This document shows, one piece after another, positions 1 to 5,572 of a stretch of DNA of 5,572 bases (within the stretch, counting starts at the first letter, position 1; the number at the start of each line of letters is the position of its first letter). This DNA is from Selenomonadaceae bacterium. Lineage in GTDB: Bacteria; Bacillota; Negativicutes; Selenomonadales; Selenomonadaceae. The position numbers were made by a program, and so were the translations under genes. The DNA lies in the NCBI GenBank assembly GCA_017484235.1, contig JAFUTM010000076.1:1-5572 (forward strand), written 5' to 3'. The notes beneath the pieces were generated by a model. It was not told where the DNA came from. It did not search any database and saw only the letters and a list, made by a program, of their open reading frames with translations.

Positions 1-1860
1 AGCTCAATATATAAAAGGGAATATTCACCTAAAGAACGACTGTCCGTTATAACCAGCACATTATTACTAAGTCGTGAACCTATAAAATTATTTTCATTGT
101 CTTCATCATTACAAGTTACGGATTCGACAATCAGCTCTGATTTAGATAAATTGGAACCCTGGTTTCAAGAACGTGGACTGCGACTTTTGAGAAAACCTGG
201 ACTTGGAATCAGCTTGTTGGGTAGTGAACGTGATTTCAGACGCGCAATTGTTAAATATATATATGAGCATATAGGCGAAAGTGAACTTTTAAATTTAGCA
301 CAATATAATCTTAATGTTAAAACAGATGAACGAATGGTTCAAACTTCAAATTTTTTGCTTAATTTAATTGATGAAAATGTTTGGAACAAACTTGATAAAG
401 AAATTCATACACTTGAAAGTGAACTCGGATACCAATTTTCAGATAATGCTTTTATTGGGCTTGTCGTTCACGTTTCGCTGACTATCGAACGTATAAAAAA
501 TAATGAGACAATAAAAGTTGACGATGAAATAATAAAATCCATTCAAAATAAACGAGAATATACAGCGGTTTCTAAATTGACAAATAAGTTGGAACAACTG
601 TTTGATATAAAAATTCCAGAAAATGAAATGGCATATATCACGATGCATATTTTGGGTGCAAGAAATCGCTATTCGTCGGATAGTTTGGGCAGTCTCTCAA
701 TGATGGACGACTTTAGACTTGTGCAAATTGCACGTTCTATAATGAAAGCCGCAGCAAAAGAAACAGGACGCGCAATTAACAAAAATCAAAATTTATTAGC
801 AGGTCTTGTAAATCATTTGGCTCCTTCAATAAGTCGGTTAAAAATGAATATGGATATAAGAAATCCTCTGCTTTCTGAAATGAAACAGCATTATCCTGAG
901 TTAATGGAATTGACGACTAAATGTGTAGGTGAGTTAGAAGCATATGTTGGTCAAACTTTACCGGAGTCCGAGATTGCTTATATCGCAATGCATCTTGGTG
1001 CAGCAATTGCCGATAGTGAACCTTTTTTAAATTCAGTGCATCGAGTAGTGGTTGCCTGTCCGACAGGAATGGGCACAAGCCGATTACTGGCGAGTCGTCT
1101 GCGCAAAAAATTTCCAAACTTAAAAATTGTAGATCAGATACCAATTTTGAGCATAAATGAAAATTATATTGCTTCAATGGATTTTGAATTTGTAATATCT
1201 ACTGTACCAATAATGAACGCTCATTGCAAAGTGGTAGTGGTAGGTGCTGCTTTATCTCGTGAAGATTGTGCTAAGATAGAAGCTGAATTGGCAATTCAAA
1301 ATGAAAAATTCTTAAGCAGCGCAGTTGAAATAGAACCAAAACTATCATTTTTAGAAGCACTTAGTAAAATGAATGAATATTCGCAGGCGATATTAGATTT
1401 ATTATCGAACTGCTTTTTTTCGTATGCAGATGTAAATGACATTACGGCCGCGTGTGAAGCAGCTGGTCAGCTTGTAAGCTCATCTCCAATAAATGCTAAA
1501 AATATTGCCGATGCGCTTATCCGTCGTGAGGGCAAGGGCAGCACTTTGTTTAGTGGTCATCATATGATTCTTCTGCACTGTAAGACGGATTATGTAAATG
1601 CACTTACAATTGGCATAATTCGGCTTGGAAAAGGTTTTGACTATTCCGGTGAAGTGGTGAAGACGGCCATTGTACTCATTGCGCCAAATGACAGTAGTCA
1701 GTGTGCGATTGATACTATTGGTCACGCTGCGGCTGTTTTGATAGATCGCTGGAGTTTTATTGAAATTCTCCACGAAGGCAATCGTCAAGAGATTGTTGAT
1801 GAGCTGACAAAAATTTTTGCCGATTTTTATAAGGAAAAGTTTAACGAATTGATGCGTTGA
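1..1860 (+). CDS. PRD-containing PTS-responsive transcriptional regulator, MtlR/LicR type (5' partial)
   Basis: The frame is open from the first base of the window to the TGA at 1858-1860, giving 619 visible residues. The true start lies upstream. Domain order, in visible-residue numbering: a DNA-binding winged-helix segment (about 8-75, with the 'sTIs-DLdkle-W' pattern and an 'RKPGLGI' turn); PRD1 with conserved His157 (VVHVS) and His216 (ITMH); PRD2 with His272 (VNHLA) and His331 (IAMH); an EIIB(Gat)-like domain with Cys353 in CPTGMGTS; and a C-terminal EIIA(Mtl/Fru)-like domain with His526 (LLHCKT). In this family the phosphotransferase system phosphorylates these residues to switch a sugar operon activator on or off in the cytoplasm. 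Bacillus subtilis MtlR has about 694 residues, so roughly 75 residues (the first helix-turn-helix) are missing here. All expected phospho-acceptor residues are present, so the regulator looks functional. The sugar cannot be decided: MtlR (mannitol) and LicR (oligo-beta-glucosides) share this architecture, and no PTS transporter gene is visible. A target operon, if adjacent, should lie to the left. Confidence 0.93.
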   Translation, partial: SSIYKREYSPKERLSVITSTLLLSREPIKLFSLSSSLQVTDSTISSDLDKLEPWFQERGLRLLRKPGLGISLLGSERDFRRAIVKYIYEHIGESELLNLAQYNLNVKTDERMVQTSNFLLNLIDENVWNKLDKEIHTLESELGYQFSDNAFIGLVVHVSLTIERIKNNETIKVDDEIIKSIQNKREYTAVSKLTNKLEQLFDIKIPENEMAYITMHILGARNRYSSDSLGSLSMMDDFRLVQIARSIMKAAAKETGRAINKNQNLLAGLVNHLAPSISRLKMNMDIRNPLLSEMKQHYPELMELTTKCVGELEAYVGQTLPESEIAYIAMHLGAAIADSEPFLNSVHRVVVACPTGMGTSRLLASRLRKKFPNLKIVDQIPILSINENYIASMDFEFVISTVPIMNAHCKVVVVGAALSREDCAKIEAELAIQNEKFLSSAVEIEPKLSFLEALSKMNEYSQAILDLLSNCFFSYADVNDITAACEAAGQLVSSSPINAKNIADALIRREGKGSTLFSGHHMILLHCKTDYVNALTIGIIRLGKGFDYSGEVVKTAIVLIAPNDSSQCAIDTIGHAAAVLIDRWSFIEILHEGNRQEIVDELTKIFADFYKEKFNELMR

Positions 1861-1940
1861 TATTTTTTGTATATATTTATTTATTGTATGTTGGCTGATG
1901 TTTATATTAATGGCTAAGTTACATTTTCTTATATTTGAGA

Positions 1941-1966
1941 CTTCTCTTTGAGCGTGCAAAGAGAAG
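1941..1966. repeat. Perfect inverted repeat (10-bp stem, 6-nt loop)
   Basis: The arm cttctctttg (1941-1950) is exactly complementary to caaagagaag (1957-1966), with the loop agcgtg between them. No T-run follows on the plus strand (the next bases are cagaaacacg), so it does not look like a plus-strand intrinsic terminator. It lies 80 bp after the stop codon of the PRD regulator. It could stabilise the 3' end of that mRNA or be one end of a larger repeat element. Confidence 0.7.
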
Positions 1967-1979
1967 CAGAAACACGCCT

Positions 1980-2007
1980 CGCTAAAGTCACATCACGTGA
2001 CTTAGCG
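1980..2007. repeat. Inverted repeat (11-bp stem with one bulged A)
   Basis: Bases 1980-1991 pair with 1997-2007 over 11 base pairs, leaving A1986 bulged and a 5-nt loop (1992-1996). The palindrome tcacgtga (1993-2000) overlaps the tip and offers an alternative register. No T-run follows directly. Together with the hairpin 13 bp upstream it makes a strongly structured segment that would fold in RNA from either strand. Confidence 0.65.
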
Positions 2008-2022
2008 CTCACAAGGCCTCGC

Positions 2023-2041
2023 GTCCGGCTCGCGGATTTTT
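2023..2041 (+). terminator. Weak candidate intrinsic terminator before aroK
   Basis: A short stem gtccg/cggat (2023-2027 with 2033-2037, one G-T pair, 5-nt loop) runs directly into five T residues (2037-2041). It could end transcripts coming from the upstream regulator gene, helped by the two hairpins before it. The stem is short and the last pair overlaps the T-run, so this is tentative. The alternative pairing cgcg/cgcg (2020-2023 with 2031-2034) competes with it. Confidence 0.3.
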
Positions 2042-2061
2042 GAATTACGAATTACGAATTA
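2042..2061. repeat. Short tandem repeat, 7-bp unit gaattac, about 2.9 copies
   Basis: The unit gaattac occurs at 2042-2048 and 2049-2055, and gaatta follows at 2056-2061. It directly abuts the G+C-rich element and ends 11 bp before the aroK ribosome-binding site. It may be part of the same dispersed repeat, or a slippage-prone spacer in the aroK upstream region. Confidence 0.8.
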
Positions 2062-2072
2062 ATAATTATTTT

Positions 2073-2080
2073 GGTGGTGG
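2073..2080 (+). promoter_or_regulatory. Ribosome-binding site for aroK supporting a TTG start
   Basis: The purine-rich ggtggtgg lies 6 nt before the TTG at 2087. It is an imperfect Shine-Dalgarno sequence, with T replacing A in GGAGG. No ATG or GTG fits in the few codons before the Walker A motif, so this site and the alignment of the protein's N-terminus settle on TTG as the start. Confidence 0.7.
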
Positions 2081-2086
2081 TATAAG

Positions 2087-2614
2087 TTGAAAAGTAATGT
2101 AGTACTTATAGGATTTATGGGCACAGGCAAGACGAGCATAGGTAAACTGCTTGCTGTAAAGCTAGGCTGTGCTTTTATTGATTTGGATAATAAAATTGAA
2201 ACTGACGCTAAAATGAAAATACCTGATATATTCAAAAATTATGGTGAAGCTCATTTTCGCGAATTAGAACGACAGGCGGTAAAAGATGTATCTCAACGAC
2301 GCGGCATAGTTATAGCTACTGGCGGCGGTACAGTTAAAGATGCTGAAAACGTACGCCTTTTAAAACAAAATGGCATTATTATATGTCTTACTGCCAGTGT
2401 TGATGAAATATTAAATCGAACCGCGCAAAAAGGAGAACGCCCTGTTCTTGATGATAGACATCAAACTGATGGTGACAGACGTATGGCTATTGAAAAGCTA
2501 ATTAATGAGCGTCGTGAATTTTATGATCAGGCTGATTATAAAGTGGATACAACTGATTGGTCGCCAATGCAAATAATTAACGATATATGTTATTATTTAA
2601 AAGATGAGGTATAA
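2087..2614 (+). CDS. aroK: Shikimate kinase
   Basis: This cytoplasmic P-loop kinase uses ATP to phosphorylate the 3-hydroxyl of shikimate, a late step toward chorismate. The 175-residue protein is a normal length for the family. The Walker A loop is GFMGTGKT (residues 9-16). The shikimate-binding residues Asp34, Arg58 and the Gly79-Gly80-Gly81 motif fall at the same numbers as in the E. coli enzyme. The lid arginine is Arg118 (in ERPVL), and the second substrate arginine is in the ERREFY motif (Arg142). The start is TTG, preceded by ggtggtgg 6 nt upstream; the Walker loop then begins at residue 9, as is usual. The stop codon is 2 bp before aroB, so the two pathway genes are almost certainly co-transcribed. 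The cytoplasmic folding unit is complete and no key residue is missing. I found no clear sigma-70 promoter in the AT-rich spacer just upstream. Confidence 0.96.
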   Translation: MKSNVVLIGFMGTGKTSIGKLLAVKLGCAFIDLDNKIETDAKMKIPDIFKNYGEAHFRELERQAVKDVSQRRGIVIATGGGTVKDAENVRLLKQNGIIICLTASVDEILNRTAQKGERPVLDDRHQTDGDRRMAIEKLINERREFYDQADYKVDTTDWSPMQIINDICYYLKDEV

Positions 2615-2616
2615 TT

Positions 2617-3702
2617 ATGCGTAAAATTAAAGTTGAACTTGGCAAGAATAGTTATAATATTATAATTGGAAATAAATTGAAAAATGAGCTGAAACAATTT
2701 ATCATAAATGCGAATTTTTCAAAAAAAGCAATGCTTGTTACTGATAATAATGTCGAAAAGATATTCTGCAAAGACGTTTTATCTGTTTTGAAAGATGCTG
2801 GACTTGATGTAAAACTCGTTGTAATTCCGGCTGGTGAGACAAGTAAAAGTTTGAGTGAAGCTGAAAAAATCTATACAGCTGCAATTGAATTTGGACTTGA
2901 TCGAAAGTCGGCAATTTTTGCACTCGGCGGCGGCGTAGTTGGTGATTTAACAGGATTTATTGCCGCAACTTATTTGCGCGGCGTGCCGTTTGTTCAAATT
3001 CCAACTACTTTACTTGCACAGGTTGACTCAAGCGTAGGCGGTAAAGTTGCGGTCAATCATAAACTCGGTAAAAATTTAATTGGCGCCTTCTATCAGCCGA
3101 AGAGCGTATTTATTGATTTAGATTTTTTAAAAACTTTAATGTCTCGTGAAATTGCCTCTGGTCTTGGTGAAATTGTAAAGTATGGCGTTATCAGCGATGC
3201 GGAACTTTTTAAATATATTGAAGACAATGCCTATCAGATTCTTGCACTTGAATCTGACATTATGGAACACGTAATTGCCCGTTCCTGTGAAATAAAAGCT
3301 GACGTTGTGAGCCGTGATGAAAGAGAAGGCGGTCTTCGCAGAATTTTAAATTTTGGACATACTATGGCGCACGCTATAGAAGAAGCGAGCGGTTATACCC
3401 GTTACACTCACGGTGAAGCAGTTGCAGTAGGTATGATAGGTGCAGCTTATATCAGTAAAGAACTCGGTAAAATTGACAATACATCATTTGAGCATCTGCA
3501 GAATTTAATTGATAAATTAGGTATGGTCTCACGTGTTGATAATTGCGATGTTGAGCACATGTTTAAATCTATTTTTAGAGACAAGAAGACTATAAATGGC
3601 AAAATAAATTGGGTGTTAATGGATTCTATTGGCAAAGTCAGTGTTGTTCCCGATGTCCCGGATAAAATTGTTAAATCTGCGTTTAAATTTATTTCAAAAT
3701 GA
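2617..3702 (+). CDS. aroB: 3-Dehydroquinate synthase
   Basis: This NAD- and divalent-metal-dependent enzyme converts DAHP to 3-dehydroquinate, the second step of the shikimate pathway, in the cytoplasm. The 361-residue protein is full length. The NAD-binding part includes PAGETSKS (about residues 71-78) and the glycine-rich GGGVVGDLTGF segment (about 105-115). The long conserved stretch PTTLLAQVDSSVGGK-VN and GKNLIGAFYQP follow. Predicted metal ligands are Glu185 (GLGEIVKYG), His248 (NFGHTMAHAIE) and His265 (HGEAVAVGM), which closely match the positions in Bacillus AroB. The ATG start follows aroK by 2 bp, and its Shine-Dalgarno gatgagg (2603-2609) lies inside the end of aroK, consistent with coupled translation. 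The gene ends in tandem stops (TGA then TAA, 3700-3705). Everything expected for activity is present. Confidence 0.97.
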   Translation: MRKIKVELGKNSYNIIIGNKLKNELKQFIINANFSKKAMLVTDNNVEKIFCKDVLSVLKDAGLDVKLVVIPAGETSKSLSEAEKIYTAAIEFGLDRKSAIFALGGGVVGDLTGFIAATYLRGVPFVQIPTTLLAQVDSSVGGKVAVNHKLGKNLIGAFYQPKSVFIDLDFLKTLMSREIASGLGEIVKYGVISDAELFKYIEDNAYQILALESDIMEHVIARSCEIKADVVSRDEREGGLRRILNFGHTMAHAIEEASGYTRYTHGEAVAVGMIGAAYISKELGKIDNTSFEHLQNLIDKLGMVSRVDNCDVEHMFKSIFRDKKTINGKINWVLMDSIGKVSVVPDVPDKIVKSAFKFISK

Positions 3703-3720
3703 TAAACTAATTTGTTGATT

Positions 3721-3726
3721 AAGAGG
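3721..3726 (+). promoter_or_regulatory. Ribosome-binding site deciding the ogg start
   Basis: The sequence aagagg sits 6 nt before the ATG at 3733. An in-frame TTG at 3712 would add seven residues that match nothing in the family, and it would place this Shine-Dalgarno inside the coding region. The ATG is therefore preferred. Confidence 0.85.
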
Positions 3727-3732
3727 TGTAAT

Positions 3733-4551
3733 ATGAAGATACGTATTGAAGATGACTTTGATCTTGAAAAGATTGCGCACTGTGGTCAGTGCTTCCGTGC
3801 TAAAGAGATTACAAACGGCATTTATCGATTTATTACAAAAAATCACGTTGTTTATATAAAGAAGCTTGACGAATGTGTTTTTGATGTATCCTGTGACGAT
3901 TATGAATGGGCTAATATTTGGGTAAATTATTTTGATCTCGCTACTGATTATGGAAAGATTCGACGCGAAATCTCTGCCGCCAGTGATTATTTTAAAATGG
4001 CTGCTGATTATGGAAAGGGTATTCGTATTCTGCGCCAGGAGCCATTTGAAACATTGATAAGTTTTATTATTTCACAACGTAAATCCATTCCGTCTATTAC
4101 GGTCTCGGTGGAACGTATTGCAGAAAAATTTGGTAAGCCGATTAAATCAATTTATGAAACTGTAAATTCTTTTCCGACTTTTGATGAGCTGAAGTCTGCC
4201 TCTATGATGGCACTCTCAACTTGTGCGCTTGGCTATCGGGCTGAATATATCAGAAATGCAATCGAAAAAATATCTGAAGGCGTCGTTCACCTCGAAGAAC
4301 TTAAACGAGCTAAAGATGAAGCTTTAATAGAAGAACTTAAAAGGATTCGTGGTGTTGGTGATAAGGTGGCAAATTGTGTTGCATTGTTCTCATATCATCG
4401 CGTCGACAGTGTGCCTATTGATGTTTGGATTGAGCGTGCTATTAATGAAGATTTTGGCGGGCATAATTATTTTGCTGATTTTGAACACAACGCCGGCATT
4501 GCTCAACAGTATGTATTTTATTATAAAAAATTTGTCAATGCCGCCAAGTGA
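3733..4551 (+). CDS. ogg: OGG1-type 8-oxoguanine DNA glycosylase/AP lyase (HhH-GPD superfamily)
   Basis: The 272-residue protein combines an N-terminal OGG_N domain (about residues 1-100, with CGQCFR at 17-22) and a helix-hairpin-helix GPD domain. Such enzymes excise 8-oxoguanine from DNA and cleave the abasic strand. Residues matching human OGG1 by my alignment are Gly18 (G42), Lys211 in RGVGDKVAN (catalytic K249), Cys215 (C253), Asp230 in VPIDVW (catalytic D268), Gln258 (Q315), Phe262 (F319) and Tyr168-Arg169 (Y203-R204). The Lys-Asp spacing of 19 is identical. AlkA-type 3-methyladenine glycosylases have no lysine at this position, so the 8-oxoG assignment is preferred, although automatic annotation often says 'DNA-3-methyladenine glycosylase 2'. 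The loop equivalent to human N149-R154 reads RKSIPS, so two DNA-contacting residues differ. The gene starts 30 bp after aroB on the same strand and probably shares its transcript. It ends before the shared terminator. Confidence 0.88.
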   Translation: MKIRIEDDFDLEKIAHCGQCFRAKEITNGIYRFITKNHVVYIKKLDECVFDVSCDDYEWANIWVNYFDLATDYGKIRREISAASDYFKMAADYGKGIRILRQEPFETLISFIISQRKSIPSITVSVERIAEKFGKPIKSIYETVNSFPTFDELKSASMMALSTCALGYRAEYIRNAIEKISEGVVHLEELKRAKDEALIEELKRIRGVGDKVANCVALFSYHRVDSVPIDVWIERAINEDFGGHNYFADFEHNAGIAQQYVFYYKKFVNAAK

Positions 4552-4570
4552 AATCTATAGTTAATATATA

Positions 4571-4624
4571 AAAAAGATTCTTTATTAAACGATTAATATA
4601 ATAATCATTGTAAAGAATCTTTTT
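4571..4624. terminator. Bidirectional intrinsic terminator between convergent genes
   Basis: The arm aaaaagattcttta (4571-4584) is perfectly complementary to taaagaatcttttt (4611-4624), a 14-bp stem with a 26-nt loop. The loop can form a small inner stem, gatta/taatc (4591-4595 with 4602-4606). The flanking A- and T-runs give a U-tract on both strands. It lies 19 bp after the glycosylase stop and 27 bp after the stop of the minus-strand glutamine synthetase, so it can end both transcripts. Confidence 0.88.
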
Positions 4625-4651
4625 ATATTGTGGTTTTTTATGCAAGTAAGT

Positions 4652-5572
4652 TTAAATCATATTCTTCTCGTATGAATCATAAAGCAATTTTAATTCTTCC
4701 ATTTTACTGTAAATATCGACTTGAATACTTGATGCAGCTGCATAATCGCCCGAATTAAGCGCATTAATCAATTGAGTAAAGAGTGACTTTTCATCAATGG
4801 AATCTTTGGCAAGAAGAGTGCGTAACGTTTTAATTTTATTCCAATTATATGAATCTTGGTCTGTACGAAATTCCGATTCAATCTTTTTAGTTTTGCGAAC
4901 GATATTACGCATTTCTGGTAAAATCCTTGCGATGAGCTCCGTTTTCCACCTTAATAATGCGCCCGACTTAAATGCATTTATGATCTGTTCACAAAGAGCA
5001 CCGCCGGAAGTTATTATACTGACTTTATCTGGATATTTATCAAAAGCCTGCATATTTTCCCATACAGTTGCTGGTGGTGCGCCAAATAATTTATCACGTT
5101 CTTCTGCAGTGTAATCTTCAAAGACATCTTCCTCACTGCGATAGGCACGATCTTTTTCAAGATAGAAACCTTCATCGCCAGCTTGTTTGCTGAGTTCGGC
5201 AAGCAGCTCTTCCGTAGAGTGATTGACTGCCATTTTGATGCCGTCGAGAATTGCACTATAAACGGCAGCGATAACGAGGTATGTATTACTGTAAGGATTA
5301 GTCGCACGAAGCTCAAATCTCGTTGCCATTGGATTTTGTAAATCACGAATGAGACCAGCTAAAATCGTTCTGTTACGACTTGGAATTTTAGGACTGTGGT
5401 CGAGTGAAGTTACGATACAGACCGGTGCTTCGAAGCCAGGTTTTAATCGGTTAAGCGAATCATTTGTTGCACTGACAAACGGATTTATTACCTCGTAATT
5501 TTTCAGCAAGCCCATTATGGCACCGTAACCAATTGCGCTCATAAAGTCTATTTCTGGATTTTTAGCGGTGAA
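4652..5572 (-). CDS. glnA: Glutamine synthetase, GSI fold, with long C-terminal extension (5' partial)
   Basis: Glutamine synthetase makes glutamine from glutamate, ammonia and ATP in the cytoplasm. The minus-strand frame is open through the right edge (306 visible residues), so the N-terminal half is outside the window. The internal ATG at 5540-5542 is not the start. Family motifs are, in visible numbering, NRLKPGFEAP (about 41-50), SRNRT with the active-site arginine Arg68, RFELR with Glu87 and Arg89 (matching the R-x-E-x-R motif of bacterial GSI), and NPYSNTYL followed by an ILDGI segment. After RFELR about 217 residues remain, against about 110 in the Salmonella enzyme. The extra tail is rich in charged residues and looks helical. 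I do not see the usual adenylylation motif around the Salmonella Tyr397 equivalent. This is not the GSIII (GlnN) type by its C-terminal motifs. It could also be a GS-like ligase acting on another amine. It converges on the aro-ogg cluster and shares its terminator. Confidence 0.85.
   Translation of the reverse strand, partial: FTAKNPEIDFMSAIGYGAIMGLLKNYEVINPFVSATNDSLNRLKPGFEAPVCIVTSLDHSPKIPSRNRTILAGLIRDLQNPMATRFELRATNPYSNTYLVIAAVYSAILDGIKMAVNHSTEELLAELSKQAGDEGFYLEKDRAYRSEEDVFEDYTAEERDKLFGAPPATVWENMQAFDKYPDKVSIITSGGALCEQIINAFKSGALLRWKTELIARILPEMRNIVRKTKKIESEFRTDQDSYNWNKIKTLRTLLAKDSIDEKSLFTQLINALNSGDYAAASSIQVDIYSKMEELKLLYDSYEKNMI

Larger units (their letters stand above)
1941..2040. other. G+C-rich structured intergenic element of unknown function
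   Basis: This 100-bp block is 54% G+C by count, whereas the preceding 80 bp are about 20% and the following 30 bp about 17%. It holds two strong hairpins and a weaker terminator-like stem, described separately. A short motif recurs three times: gcctcgc at 1976-1982 and 2016-2022, and ggctcgc at 2027-2033. The sharp compositional edges, the dense inverted symmetry and the adjacent tandem heptamer suggest a dispersed intergenic repeat or a small structured RNA rather than ordinary spacer. I do not recognise it as a known riboswitch or T-box leader, and no convincing reading frame fits it. The function is unknown. Confidence 0.5.

Noticed and set aside
97..99. TTG as the start of the PRD regulator
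   Set aside because: The frame is open upstream to the window edge, and the 32 preceding codons continue the winged-helix domain, so the gene starts outside the window.
1480..1959. A 159-codon open frame on the minus strand overlapping the 3' end of the PRD regulator
   Set aside because: It lies mostly antisense to a strongly conserved EIIA-like domain and the translation resembles no known family. It is best explained as a shadow frame that happens to run into the hairpin element.
1861..2072. A sigma-70 promoter for aroK
   Set aside because: Candidate -35 and -10 hexamers such as TTGAAT (2040-2045) with AATAAT (2061-2066) have wrong spacing, and a start from them would fall within the ribosome-binding site. 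No pair was convincing enough to annotate.
1941..2086. A riboswitch or T-box leader controlling aroK
   Set aside because: I see no T-box consensus, no known aptamer core and only a weak terminator stem. The hairpins alone do not support a named class.
3712..3714. TTG as the start of the glycosylase
   Set aside because: The Shine-Dalgarno aagagg at 3721-3726 is correctly spaced for the ATG at 3733, where the conserved OGG_N domain begins.
3944..4017. A 14-bp direct repeat (ctgattatggaaag at 3944-3957 and 4004-4017) inside ogg
   Set aside because: It is in frame and encodes DYGK twice, but this stretch varies in the family and the repeat is short, so it is probably chance or local codon similarity.
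4349..4564. A 71-codon plus-strand frame inside the end of the glycosylase gene
   Set aside because: It overlaps the catalytic Lys/Asp region of a conserved protein in another frame and lacks a plausible ribosome-binding site or family resemblance.
4797..5114. A 105-codon plus-strand frame antisense to the glutamine synthetase gene
   Set aside because: The opposite strand encodes conserved GS sequence. This frame has no recognisable domain and no good ribosome-binding site.
5014..5346. A 110-codon minus-strand frame inside the glutamine synthetase gene
   Set aside because: It is a shifted frame of the same region that encodes the conserved RFELR motif, and its translation has no family features.

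Overview
The window is AT-rich chromosomal DNA (about one third G+C by eye). It carries four well-conserved protein families plus one short, compositionally distinct intergenic element. Shine-Dalgarno sites, TTG starts, a PTS-controlled PRD regulator of the MtlR/LicR type and an OGG1-type 8-oxoguanine glycosylase like that of Clostridium all point to Bacillota, probably Clostridia or Negativicutes. I cannot place it more precisely.

Layout: (1) 1-1860, plus strand: a sugar-PTS-responsive transcriptional regulator, cut at its 5' end by the left edge. (2) 1861-2086: an intergenic gap. It begins very AT-rich (about 20% G+C) and switches abruptly to a roughly 100-bp G+C-rich island with two strong hairpins and a weak terminator-like stem. 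A 7-bp tandem repeat follows. (3) 2087-4551, plus strand: a tight cluster aroK-aroB-ogg with gaps of 2 and 30 bp. AroK and AroB are the shikimate kinase and 3-dehydroquinate synthase of aromatic amino acid and chorismate biosynthesis. The third gene is a base-excision repair glycosylase that probably shares their transcript. (4) 4571-4624: a symmetric hairpin with A- and T-runs, acting as a shared terminator between convergent genes. (5) 4652-5572, minus strand: the C-terminal half of a glutamine synthetase of the GSI fold with an unusually long C-terminal tail, cut by the right edge.

The genes form separate functional units: carbohydrate-PTS regulation, the shikimate pathway with DNA repair, and nitrogen assimilation. 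Nothing in the visible sequence links them into one system. I see no mobile-element genes, CRISPR array, tRNA or rRNA, phage genes or toxin-antitoxin pair, and no convincing previously undescribed system. The points most worth a second look are the G+C-rich hairpin element upstream of aroK, the altered DNA-contact loop of the OGG-type glycosylase, and the extended C-terminus of the glutamine synthetase.
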